Of a stretch of DNA of 64,000 nt, positions 30,881 through 42,269 are shown piece after piece. A program made the position numbers and the translations under genes. Origin of the DNA: Catonia carolina (Eukaryota; Arthropoda; Insecta; Hemiptera; Achilidae); NCBI GenBank assembly GCA_035578175.1, contig JAQMRL010000007.1:52171227-52235226 (forward strand), in the 5' to 3' direction. Every line of letters begins with the position of its first letter. The first letter of the stretch is position 1. Under the pieces are notes generated by a model that made no database searches, was not told where the DNA came from, and was given only the letters and a program-made list of their open reading frames with translations.

Positions 30881-32684
30881 AGTATTTCGGGGTATCATCT
30901 CCCCGAGGTATTTGAAGATATCAAACTGTCAAATTTTTCGTGTTTTGTCTTTAAGTAATTCAGGGCTACTTTGATTTTCGTTTATGTATTTAGTTCCTCA
31001 AATGATATCTGACATCTGACTTTTACAACTCATTATTTCAACACTTTTGTTTCCTCTACCGCTGTTTCAATGATATATTCATTAGAAATGAGAGTAATCA
31101 GAGAGAGAAATCAGAGTAATGTTTCATTAGAATCGGTTCGGTAGTTTTTGAGATAACTCAAACATAGTCATTAAATTTACCAAATGAGATTTATCAACAC
31201 ATACACAAGTATAATATTTGTTTACCACAAACGAATTCAGATCATTCAGTTTTGCCAATTTACAATTTTATTTCACGTTTTATGGATATTTGGATGAGAA
31301 CATTTGCGTATTCTGTTTTTATTTATATCATAAATTTCTTATATATTTTTTAAATTTGTTTCCAGGAGAAATCCAGCCGTGAAAATTTTATAGTATATTG
31401 TTGCATATGTTAAAATACAAAATTCTCGTAACAGAATATTATGTATGTTACATCGTGCAATTCTACAGTACAGTATCAATCTGTAATGACAAATTTGCGT
31501 TCTATTGATCCTCAGTAGTGGTTTTTGACGGAAGAGGTAGATTTTCCCGATTCCATTTCGTTACACAGAGTTAAAAAGGGTGTAACTACCCTAAAGCAAT
31601 AAATACTCTTTCTGTATCTTCTTATAGAGTTCTGAAAATCGGTAAAATCATTCTGGAAAATGATACCTACAAAAAGTTAAAGTATCCTTTGAAGCATGGT
31701 GGTAAAAGATTTACATCACAGAAAAACTTCTCTTAAAAGAATAGTGGTGAAAATTTGTAACACAAAAGTGAAACATGTTGCATATTATTACTTGCTGTAT
31801 GGTAATATAATACATTTCTTATCCAGTGTACACCAGTTATTCAGTAAATCTGACTTAAGCAATACCGTTCAAGAAAAACCTTAACTATTTTTCTATGTTT
31901 ACTTATTGAATAATATCTTTAAAGTTTGAACTTTAAAGCTTTTTCCGAATTTAAAAACTTTGAATAAAAGTGACTATGCATCAAGAATTTTTCAAACTAA
32001 GAAGTTCTGTGAGTCAACGAATTAATGTAACTCTCTGATGGTAGCAGTTCTCTCTCAGTTGCGCCCACGCATTATAATTGTTTAATACATGTTCCATAGT
32101 TAACATGCTTTTAAAATTGTAAATAAAAAAATAAATCTAAAACCAAACAGACACCATGAATATCAAATTTCTCTCCTTGAGTACGGTAAAAGTAACGGAC
32201 AACACCGTTTGAGTAAACTGAATTTGATAGGATTTGAATCTTGTTAAAATCTTTAAAAAAACGTCAGAAAAGAGATCTGAATCTCTTTCAGAACGTTTGT
32301 CAGTTCTTTTAAGCAAAATGGAGATTATTTTATCGCTGTTGAAAATCTAAAAATGAAAACACAGAAAATCAGAAACAGATTTATCTTGAATATAATTTTT
32401 TAAATTTTGTTATAAAACTAAAAATATAACTTTGTAGAAGATTGTTCAAATAACTTTTTTAAATTTATACAATTTTTTTATTTCATAAAGAAGTTTGGCA
32501 TTAAAATCATGTGATATAGAAAAATGTATTGACTACGGGGAAAATATTTAAAAAAAATTAACGACGACATACGATTATTCCCCTACGTAATAAATCCTCC
32601 CTACATTAATAAAATATTTTTGCATTTAATTTTTCAAATAAAAAATTTTGTCTTATTTTTTCAGAAGCCATGTTATAACTTACG
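30881..32684. other. No gene or repeat recognised
   Basis: AT-rich. 'GAATCGGTTCGGTAGTTTTTG' near 31131 is a phrase common in insect repeats, but no bounded element is visible. Confidence 0.4.
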
Positions 32685-32701
32685 TTGTACTATAATTCGA
32701 A

Positions 32702-32946
32702 CGCCAAGGGAGAAAAAAGTTGTTCGTACAGCAATAAGAATTTCTCGCTTTGTCTGGAAGTTTTATTTCTTTGGTTTTTAGCAAATATTAAAGGATACAG
32801 TACAGAATATTTGGGCTTTAACTTGATGTCAAGGGAGAAAAAGTTGTTTGTAGAGCAACAAGAATTTCTCGCTTTGTCTGGAAAGTTTCTTTGGTTATTT
32901 GCGAATATTATGGGATACAGCACAGATTTTTTTGGGCTTTAGCTTG
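32702..32946. repeat. Two tandem units of about 125 bp
   Basis: Unit 1 (about 32702-32826) and unit 2 (about 32828-32946) share 'CAAGGGAGAAAAA', 'AAGAATTTCTCGCTTTGTCTGG' minus ends, 'GGATACAG(T/C)ACAGA' and 'TTGGGCTTTA'. The second half is also similar to 34195-34230. The duplication keeps short frames open on both strands by chance. Confidence 0.75.
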
Positions 32947-33040
32947 TAATCTTTCCAGATCCTACCAGGGAATTAAAACCGAGTCCTTCCGCTTTGCAGC
33001 GCAGCAAAGTCTACCCCTCTAACCACTAGACCACGAAGAC
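32947..33040 (-). mobile_element. SINE-T2-like tRNA head
   Basis: Minus strand: 'GGTTAGAGGGGTAGACTTTG' A-box region, 'GCAAAGCGGAAGGACTCGG' and 'CCTGGTAGGATCTGG'. Similar to 33465-33535 and 34225-34300. Confidence 0.55.
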
Positions 33041-33330
33041 GATGTTCTTTTGGAATAATTAACGTAGCCCTGACATTATGGGTAGGCCTTCATTACACCG
33101 ATTCGAAAATAAAATCAATCAGATTTTCTCAGAAATGGTTTATAACGATTTTGTATGCTAAAACATTGTCATGCACAAATTTTATGGTAATGATCTCACA
33201 TTTGACTTTGAATTTTTCCTTTATTAGGTCTACCGGGAATCAAACTCTATGATCATCAGCCTTTACTTCTGTGATATCCCTTTCGATACTAAAATTATTA
33301 ATTTTTGTATTCCATTTTTAAACTGAGATT
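33041..33330. repeat. Diverged repeat also at 34300-34440
   Basis: 'AGATTTTCTCAGAAATGG' and the flanking 'ACAACGATTCGAA'/'ACACCGATTCGAA' blocks occur in both places, downstream of a SINE-T2 head in each case. It may be the body of a longer composite repeat. Confidence 0.5.
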
Positions 33331-33361
33331 CTTTTTGATCAGTTATTGATATAGTAATAAA

Positions 33362-33535
33362 TTGGTTTTTTATTTAATTTAAAGTCACATCAACATCTTG
33401 ATTATTATTTATACTGTACGTTCAAGAAATGATGGGTTTTAACGAGTAATAATATTCCAGACTCTAGCCAGAAATAAAACACGGGACCTCCGCTTTACAG
33501 CGTATCACGATAACCCCTGAGCCACGGAGGCGGCA
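33362..33535 (-). mobile_element. SINE-T2, full length
   Basis: Minus strand: 'CGCCTCCGTGGCTCAGGGG' head, 'GTAAAGCGGAGGTCCCGTG', 'CTGGCTAGAGTCTGG' and body ending 'GTGACTTTAAATTAAAT' plus an A run. This layout matches the nested copy at 14340-14512. Confidence 0.7.
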
Positions 33536-34224
33536 TAATTGTTTTATATTAAACGTAAACTGATTAAAGATCATAAGAAAGTTAATGAGGTTTGCCGTGC
33601 CATATATTTAGTTTACTGACGTCACAGAGAAGAGTCTACTTGTAATTTTGAGATGAGCATTAATCAGTGGATGAGTAATGCAGCTTTATCTAAAAAATGA
33701 ATAACGTTTCGTTCCACAAAAAGTCATAAAAAATAAAATCATCTTTTTAAAAAACGTTATGTAATCAAAGTTGGATTGTTTCCAAGTCTTACAATATATT
33801 ACTAATCCTGAAGCAAAGTTAGGAGTGTTGATGAGACAAGGAAGACTGAGTCTGCATTTTTACTGATTGATTACTATGTATTTTCAAGTATTTGTCTAAC
33901 GTTCATTAGTTTTGATCTATTTAAAAAGCTAGACGACATACATATTAAATATTTTTATGAATACCAGAATACTATATTTACTGTTCATTTTTAATTACGA
34001 AAACTTTTCGCATTAAAATTCTCGAGAACTGACAATAATATTAGTAACTTATGGCGTACATTAGACTAAAAATATTTACACAGAATAAGACGAAGTGTAA
34101 TTTTACAATCTTGTAGCCCTATCGAAAAGTTCCGATCTTATTTTAAGAGTGAAAAACAAAAATCACAGGCTTCCGAGTAATAATTCAAAGGTGGGATATG
34201 GCACAGAATATCTTGGTTTTAACT
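33536..34224. repeat. AT-rich; segment 34100-34195 repeated at 35175-35280
   Basis: The pair shares 'AAAAGTTC', 'CTTATTTTAAGAGTGAA'/'CTTATCTTAAGAGTGAA' and 'GGCTT(C/G)CGAGTA'. Otherwise no feature is recognised. Confidence 0.4.
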
Positions 34225-34440
34225 TGTAATTTTTTCAAGATCCTAATTGGGAGTCAAACCTGGGACCTTCCGCTTTGATAACTTCTGGACCTCGAAGAGT
34301 TTTGAAATTAGTGATGTTTCTCTAACATTATCGCTACCGTAAATTACAACGATTCGAATATAATTTAGATTTTCTCAGAAATGGCTCGCAACGGTCTTGT
34401 TATGCCAGAATATGTTCAAACATTTAGTTAAAAAATAATA
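34225..34440 (-). repeat. SINE-T2-like head plus attached repeat
   Basis: The minus-strand tRNA-like segment 34225-34300 ('AAGCGGAAGGTCCCAGG') is followed on plus by the block shared with 33041-33190. A decayed copy of the composite described there. Confidence 0.45.
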
Positions 34441-35955
34441 TGGTAAATGTTTTTTTCTTATTCGACTTTCGGTTGTAGGCTATCACTTTTATGATAATAG
34501 GCTACTTTATTCTTAATTACCCAATCTAGTATTTTATCTTGAAATTGAATTTCATTTTTGCCTGTTACTGATGCACTTCTTTTAATAGTTACTTTTAATA
34601 GTACTGCTTTGCGATAGTTTAACTGTTTCTTTAGGCTCATTTATTGAATTAATTTCTCATAAAGATAAAATATTTACATTGTTAGTTAAAATATAATATT
34701 GTAAAGCAGTTATAGTTATAAAATAAAAGTTATAATACTGTATATATATTTTCTCTCTATTACAAAATATACAAACATAATCTTAAAGATTTAAAAAAAA
34801 CTTCTATTGTTATTAAAATAAAATATTGATATTTTATGTAAAATGTAATTGAGTTTATCATTTATTTTGTTTTTTTTAAATTCTCTTTAACGCAATCTTT
34901 GTAACCTATTTAACTGTAGTAATTTAACTTAGTAATTTTATAGTAGTTATAAGTATTCAAGTGATTTAATTTTTTTGTTCTGTATACTCCTATGCGCGGT
35001 CAGAACTCTTTGTGAAGAAGAGTTTTTGCGTATAAGTATATTTATTTTAAAATATTGTACATACCTTAGTATAGTAATGAATTGTAATTTTAATGTAGCT
35101 ATATTTTACTAAATAAAATAAAAAAATAAAAATAAATACACTGATTAAAGATTACGTACTAAGCTGAGGTAAAGTTTGACAGTTTTATAGCTTCAACGAA
35201 AAGTTCAAAACCTTATCTTAAGAGTGAAGAGCTAAAATTACCGGCTTGCGAGTAGGTCTAATAATTTAAAGATTTTAAACTTTTACATCTCCGTCAGCTT
35301 TAGTATCTCCGAGAACTAATAACAAGTGCAAAAACATAAAAAAATTCCCTAAACGAATTCATAATTACAGGAAAGAGATAAAAAATTATTCTTTTACAAA
35401 TCACTACAGAAACGTTATTCTAAAGTTATTTAAGTTATTCCAAACGTAAAACGTTATTCCAAAAGCAATATGAAGCAGGAGTAACTGAATACAAAAGTAT
35501 TTATAAACAAGCACTATCGCTGAATCTTAAAAATGGATTTTTATCCATTATGGGTTTAAAAGTATTATGGGTTTTAAAGCTTTTGCTTTAAAACAACAAT
35601 TGTAAATATCAATGTCAGGTACTAACTTATTATTAATTTGTAGTGTATATACTTTTGTAAATATTTAAGAAAACGGCAATCTAAAATAAAAACAATAGAT
35701 TTCCGATGAATGGAATACTTTTGAATGGGATTCTCGGAATAGCGGTCAACTAGGGTCAATTGTTGTCCCTTGAAATACGGTAAAAAGGGTTATAATAAAT
35801 TATTTATTTTGTTCTATTATTCTGTCGATTGTTCTAGCCAAGCGTAAAAGGTTTATAGTAGGATCTATTTTGATTTATTTATTTAGATGTCTTCGTCTTT
35901 CTAGAAATTATTATAATCACCGCTTTAAAAAGCCGTTAGCTTTTTGCAGTCCAGT
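34441..35955. other. No gene recognised
   Basis: Very AT-rich, with A- and T-runs. Apart from 35175-35280 (repeat of 34100-34195), nothing is matched. Confidence 0.4.
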
Positions 35956-37349
35956 TGTAGTTGTTCTCGGACTGTGAAAGGAATTAGTGTTGTAAAGTTC
36001 GTATGAGAGATTATAAAGTGAGTGTCGGACCATTTTTACTTTCTCTTGCCTATATGAATATATAGGAAGGAAAGTATTGTTTTCATGTCGATTTTTCGAA
36101 ATCGAGTTTTCACCGAATCTATACGTTTTCAGACCCCCTGAACCCAAAAAACATGTTTTTAGCGATTGGTCTGTGTGTGTGTGTGTCTGTGTGTGTGTGT
36201 GTGTGTGCGTCTGTGTGTGTGTGTGTGTTTGTGTGTGAACAGAATATCTCAAGAACGGAACATCGTACGAACTTGAAACTTGAAACTTAAGTTACATACC
36301 ACTACCGGACGCGACACGATCATTTTCATCAAAATCGGTCAACCGGAAGTAGTAGTTTATTCGTATAATTTTTTAGTTTTTTGCAATTTTCTCAAAAACT
36401 GGTCCTACGATTTTTTTTAAAATCGCCTATTTTACTCAATTTTTTATTCTCTACAAGATAGGGTAGGCGCCATGTTTGCTGAAATTCTCGGTGAGGCTGT
36501 TTTCACGTAAAAACGTTGTTTTTTTAAGATTACGGCTTTAATATACATTTTAGCGCAAAAACTTATATAATAAAAGTTGTAGAGAATTTAAAAACCTACA
36601 ACTTCTGTTTCAAACATTTTTTTGTATAACGCTTAGTTTAGCGGTAATTTGCGATTTTCTGTTTTTTTTCTCACGAAAACGTGAGAAAAATCGATTTTTT
36701 TAACATTTCGGTCTTAGTATGCATTTTACGACAAAAGTGTATATAATTAAATTTATAGAAAATTAAAAGATCTACAACTTTTGTTTAGAGCATTTTTCTC
36801 TACAGAGCCTAGTTTAGCGTGAAAGCGTGATTTTCCGTATTTTTAAGCCAAACTGAGTTCGATTGTCATTTTGCGTCATTCACTCATGATTAAAATAAGG
36901 TTATGTTTTTGAGGTTAGTTTTTGTTCATTTCTAATGTTTTAATACTAATGTTAGGTTTATTGTTAATTATTTGCATTGGCAAGAGAAAGTTGTGTGAGT
37001 GTTTCACACCAGATTTTTTGAGATAAAGTTAAGCAGTTGTGAGAGTTACTGAACCGGTTTGAGTGTATACAATAATAGTGTTTGTAGGTACGGTTAGTAT
37101 TGAGTGTATTTCACTAAAGCTTATTGTGATTATAGCCATCCTTTATTCATAGCCAAGATTAGTTGAAGCTTTAGTGTGCATTAGAAAATCTAGTCTAAGT
37201 AATTTAATTGCAATTTATTAGCATAAGCGTTATTATTTATTGTAATTTCACATATTATTTAGGTAATAAATAATTGTTATAAGTTAAAAAGAAGTTTGTC
37301 AATCATTTATTATAATCAGATCCCAAACGAACCTAGATTAAGTGTTACA
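35956..37349 (+). mobile_element. LTR-1 copy split by HEL-A
   Basis: The left piece 35956-36032 begins TGTAGTTGTTCTCGGACTG, like TGTACGGGTCTCGACTG at 11221. The right piece 37020-37349 contains 'AGTAATTTAATTGCAATTT', 'CATTTATTATAATCAGATCCC' and 'AAACGAACCTAGATTAAGTG', ending TTACA. The HEL-A element occupies the gap. Confidence 0.5.
36033..37018 (+). mobile_element. HEL-A, intact reference-like copy
   Basis: The best preserved plus-strand copy: TTTTTACTTTCTCTTGCC at the 5' end, GT/CT-GT microsatellite at about 36172-36237, blocks 'AAAATCGGTCAACCGGAAG' and 'GATAGGGTAGGCGCC', monomers with CTTAGTTTAGC and CCTAGTTTAGC, GGCAAGAGAAAGT at 36979-36991, hairpin GTGTGAGTGTTTCACAC, then CAGATTTTTT. 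Flanks are T on both sides, compatible with T|T insertion. Confidence 0.8.
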
Positions 37350-37594
37350 ATATGATATTTTAATTTTGTTTTTGTTAACTCTGTATGTATTTGTAAATAC
37401 TTTATTTGCCTAAGTCTATTCCCCAAAAAAGATCGCCGATTAATGGAGATTAGTATATTTTATTTCTGTTTCTGGCCCCTCAAACTGCACAACTTTCTTC
37501 TTCAAAATTGTTTAAGTATACGGAATATAAAAAAAAATTATTAACGGAATTACAACAATGGTCATTAATTCATCGTGTACGACAACCATAACTG

Positions 37595-38060
37595 TAAAAA
37601 TGCCTTTCATGAAACGACGCGTCATATCGCTGGTGGCAATTTTTAAAAAGGCTTACCTTTGATTTATAGCAACTGATTTCTGTATGTAATATTTTTAGAG
37701 AAATCGAATGACACTATTTTTGTTTTCAAATTCCGACTTTGGTTTTGTTGACTTCCGGTTTTGGGCCACCTCCAGTCGAAACTGGAACTTGAAACTCAAT
37801 CCAGGCCAATTAACTTTTGTGTAGATCACAAATTCGAAAACCATTTGTTGCTATCTCTTGTAGTTTTTGGCTTTAATTTTTTTCCGGTTTTTGGTCACTT
37901 CCGGTCAAAACAAGAACTTCTACCCCAATTTATGCCTACTAACTTTTTGTGTAGATTGCAAATCCGAAAACCGTTTGTTGCTATCTTTCGTAGTTTTTGA
38001 CGTCTGGGTGTGATAAACAAAACAAAATGATAGATAACAATTTTGAAAATCGCCACCAAT
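37595..38060 (-). mobile_element. HEL-D copy with internal duplication
   Basis: Same ends as 13635-13983: 'GCCTTTCATGAAACGACGCG' on the left and 'AATTTTGAAAATCGCCACCA' on the right. The inner block running from 'CTTCCGG' to 'TTGTTGCTATCT' occurs twice (about 37748-37865 and 37880-38000), making this copy longer than its sisters. Confidence 0.6.
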
Positions 38061-39884
38061 GAACCGAACCAATATTGTATTAGTAACTAAGTCAGTAGTC
38101 AGTACAAGCAAGTTGCGTTATAAACCGTAGATACGTTCCAGAGAACCATGCCGCGGATAACAAATTCGCGTAAAACGGGAATAATATATTTTTAAATATG
38201 ACCTCATACATTTTTTAGTTTATCTCCAGTAAAAATTAATATTTAGTTACTTGAAATCATTTAGGGAGTATTAAACGTTACAACAATACAAGAAATATGC
38301 AGGCTACGTAAAAAAGTCATCATACAATTCCAACATAAGTAATTTGACATAAATTTCTCAATTTAAGAACATAAATATCGATTTTCCTGAATTACAGCTC
38401 TTTAGGGAGGTGCAGAAATAATATACAGTAAACCTTCCCGTATATCCCTCTGATACCCCTTAACCTATATCCTTATATCTCTGATATCCGGCGTAAGTTT
38501 TTAGACAAATTGTAGTTTCGAAAATTCACAGCATTGTAAGGTGGGCAGGAGAAAGAATATTTTTTCGTAGCGTGAGTGTGAGCGCACGACCTTAAGTAGT
38601 GGCAGCGGAAGTGGTTAGATCATCGGCCGCATTCGAAAATCTGTTCATTACATTTTTTTGAACTACAGTAGTTCAATACTTTGAGTTTTTATATCGATTT
38701 TACTCAATAATAAGTTAAATCATAACTTTAAAGAACGCCTTTAACACTATGTAGGGCCTAGTACAATACTCAAACGTTATGTATTTTGGGCTGCTCTTTG
38801 GGGCGTCCTTTCATTACGCAACGTACTTAAATGCTGTGATAGTTTATTTTGTGTAATTTTCTATTTATTTGAATGTCCCTTCTGATATTTGAATTTTCCA
38901 CTACTCCGTTTACCCGATACCGCTTTAGTCCAGATCAGAGGTCAAACGAATATTACCCTTAGAAGTTACTTACCCTTTCGACACTTCGAAGCAAGTGGTC
39001 GAAATTTGAATGTTTTCCCGGAAGTCACATACAGACCAAATCGATTGATAAAACAAAAGTATTGTATGTGGCAAAACGTACATTTTCAGGAAATTAAAAA
39101 AAACTGTTTACAGGACTCTTAATTAAAGAGTCCTGTACTGAACGTTACTACGGATGAAACATCAAATTGCAGGAAAAGTAATACGTCAAAAATAGCGATT
39201 TCGGAATTTTAAACATAAAAATAAAACACAGGTTTTACCCCATTCCTATTGTGAATAAGCAGACCAAATTTACATTCCACGATAATACAAAAACAATCTT
39301 ATATCTGTTTTCTTCGTTTACTTCGTAATTTCAACCGTGATACTCGTATTATGAATGCCACCAAAAAAATGCGTTTTAAATTGTATGAGGTTATGCATTA
39401 GATTTCATAGCCGTTTCATACACAAGGTTCTGCAATTACTAATTTCTGTTGGTAAAAATATTGCACTTTAAAATCCAAACTTCTGCCAAGATTAAAATGA
39501 TGAATAGTATGATTTTACGTGAAAATATTATTATCATAAACGATTACATTTACAAGGTTCTTGTTAACGGACGTTTTGGTGGTTTTTAGTATTTTAGCTT
39601 TATGGGAAGTTATAGAAATCGTACGGTGTACCTTAAGGATCCTTAATCACTATTTACTCCTTAAGAGAAATTGGTAAAACGGAAATGCTTCAGTTTTTTT
39701 GTTCGCTTTCTGAGAAACCAACATGCTGTTTTTCAGATCTCTAGGTTATAAGATAGTAAGAAAATTAGTGATGAACGAGTGAAAGTCAGTCAGTCAGTAA
39801 GGGCTTTAGCATGTGCTTATAAAGATGCCTAAATTTTATATAAGTCGCAAAATGTACTTTAAATAGTGATTCTGTCTGTCCTTA
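38061..39884. other. No gene recognised
   Basis: 38560-38640 is GC-richer. 38890-39120 is open on both strands, with a GTAAGT donor on minus at 38973-38968 but no usable acceptor or start. Remaining sequence is AT-rich. Confidence 0.35.
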
Positions 39885-40160
39885 AATACAGAATTCTACC
39901 GAACGGATTTAGAAACATTGTGTAAAGCTGTAATGAGGACACTTTCGGAATTCAGCAAAAAATCGGAAAATAAAAGTCGATAAAATCCGTAACGAGATTC
40001 TGCGAAGTAAATAATCAAATAGCTGAATTAAAGTTTCGATGGTGCTACTATTCTAACGACGACATTGTGAAATTTGAATCAACAACATATTTTGTTTTGA
40101 AGTGTCGTTATGGTAGCGCTACCGTATTTTTAGGGAATAGAAATATACAACCAAATACTT
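39885..40160 (+). repeat. Family F copy 2 (unclassified)
   Basis: Matches 28438-28690 ('AATTCTACCGAACGG', 'GAGGACACTTTCGG', 'ATTTTGTTTTGAAG', 'ATGGTAGCGCTACCG'). Borders not determined. Confidence 0.5.
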
Positions 40161-41084
40161 AAATTGTGTTAGAATATTTTTATAAAACCGTTATGTGTTA
40201 ATATAATCAATCTTCCAAGATTGCCCCGCTGCACTTGCATCAAATAGGCTACCTAGAGTAGATCATCCGCTCCCTGCTCAGAGAAGGCAGGCCTATCTCT
40301 TTGTGATGGAACGGGGTGGTTATAAGGGGTGATGAGAAGGGAATAAAAATTAATAATTGTGAAATCTGTTTTTAAGAATAAATTATGAAATACCTACATC
40401 AATCAAATTGCATTATTGTGCAAATTTATTTGCACGGGCCAGATAGTATGGACTTCTTTACTAGATTTAATTTGATAAAATTTGCTCATAACCAATTCGA
40501 TATTATTAATTTTTGCATTTTATTTCACAGTAAAAATCATTTTTACGATCATTCAAATTATCCGTTTTTCAGCATGGCCGGATCACACCGAACACCCATT
40601 AGTACGGATAATTAAGAGTTACGCTGTATGATATCATGCACGCAAGCATAATAACGTGTGTCTGTTACGCATTTTGGTTATAAATTTTATAATTTCAAAC
40701 ACGTAAATGTAATAGAAATAATAATATTATTAATAAAAAATTGTTAAGCCGGATATACAAAAATTGGTATATCAATGTATTTTATAAAATAATATAAGAG
40801 AAAATTTGCCACGCGATTCTATATATATATATATATATATATAAATGGAAAGACACAACAAAGGAAAGTCGTAAATTATTCTTTTTTAATTAATTTTCAT
40901 TAAAAAGTACTTCAAACTAATTGCAAAAGAGGATGAAAGTAGTCGTGGTCTGTTTCTAGAAGCGAAAAGAATTTTGTTTCTAATTTATAGCTAATAGAAA
41001 GGCGAGTCAACTGTAACATTAATTTGTAACAAACAGTTTTTTCATGTAACGTCCTATCACCGCTTTGGTTATTACAGACTACTA
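40161..41084. other. No gene recognised; (TA)n at 40820-40843
   Basis: A GC-richer patch lies at 40215-40325. A short TA dinucleotide microsatellite occurs at 40820-40843. Confidence 0.4.
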
Positions 41085-41205
41085 TGAGTACGGAATCGAT
41101 GGATTACAATTTAGGACGTATTAACAATTTCAGATTTTAGCCGGAAATCAAATCCGGGATCTTTGGATTTCTAGCTCGTTAACCCCACTGGGCCATGGGT
41201 ACCAC
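41085..41205 (-). mobile_element. SINE-T2-like copy
   Basis: Minus strand: 'CCATGGCCCAGTGGGGTTAAC' minus its last base is an A-box region, then 'GATCCCGGATTTGATTTCCGG' B-box region and 'AAATTGTTAATACGTCC' body, similar to 14430-14450. Confidence 0.55.
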
Positions 41206-41539
41206 TAGATAAATAATATATAATTACTATTAGTACTAGAGAATTTATATTCTGGCAAGCCGTAGATGTCTACTCTAATAATACAAAAAAGTAGCCTACT
41301 GTAACGTTTGAAAATTCTAATATCTTATCTAAATTCTAATATTCTAATAATCTAATGTAACGGAAAATTCTTTTACTCGTAGAAAGCTTAGAGCTTCCTC
41401 GATAAAATAGGCTGTATAGTATTACGTTATTTAAATAATCTATAGCAAAATGAAGTCATCTTTTATTTTATTTGTTGGTGGAAATTTTCAAAGAAAGTTA
41501 TGTAATCCTTCTGCAAATCAAAGAGACCATATCAATTTT
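41206..41539. other. No gene recognised
   Basis: AT-rich, with a short 'AATTCTAATA' direct repeat near 41315-41350. Confidence 0.35.
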
Positions 41540-42269
41540 TTAAAGGGAGACTGTACTTTGTATCCCGCCAATGTTTAATTTGCTATTTTTAGGCACATTT
41601 CTCAAAGGATTGGTGAAAGATACGAAAATGAAACTTTACACACTTACAGTTGTAGTGTGGTTTTAGCTACTGATTTTTAAAAAAAATTAATCTGTTGGAC
41701 TATAAGGTTTATAAAAAAATAACGAATAACATAAAATTTGTACAATTTTCTTCTACATTTCTTGCATATTACTATATTTTTGAGAACCTGAGGAAGTAAA
41801 AACAATGTCGGTGATTGTGCATGTACATGATAATTAACTGATAAAAATTTCAGCCAGGTATGTTAAATGGTTTCTGAGAAAAACGTACGTAAGTGTTAAA
41901 AATCTAAATTTACGGGAAAAGGCACAAATGAAAAACAAAATGTACACAAACACGTTTAATTTTCCATCAACAGTTGGTTAGAAAGCTGCACCGACAGTGG
42001 AGAATATTAAAAATAGTGATGCAGATATTTAAAAAAAAAACAAAATTTCTTTTACACTAAAACGAGCAATATAAAAATATGAAAATATTTGTTCTTGCCA
42101 ACATAATAATTTTTTAGGATAAACCTGATAAAAACTTTAATTTTTTTCATAAAAATAATTTTTGTTGTAATTTAATGTTTTTGTGGTAGATCTAGGTCTA
42201 AACTTTTAAAAAATATAAAAAACCGAAATCAAAATTTTCAGTCAAAACCATCATACAGTCTCCCCTTAA
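41540..42269 (+). mobile_element. PB-B: TTAA MITE, intact
   Basis: TTAA at 41540-41543 and 42266-42269. Ends AGGGAGACTGTA and TACAGTCTCCCC. High similarity to 7898-8574 throughout. Non-coding. Confidence 0.8.

Noticed and set aside
38968..39090. Minus-strand open stretch of 38 codons ending at a good GTAAGT donor
   Set aside because: No AG acceptor and no in-frame ATG between the preceding stop and the donor, so it cannot be an internal or first coding exon.
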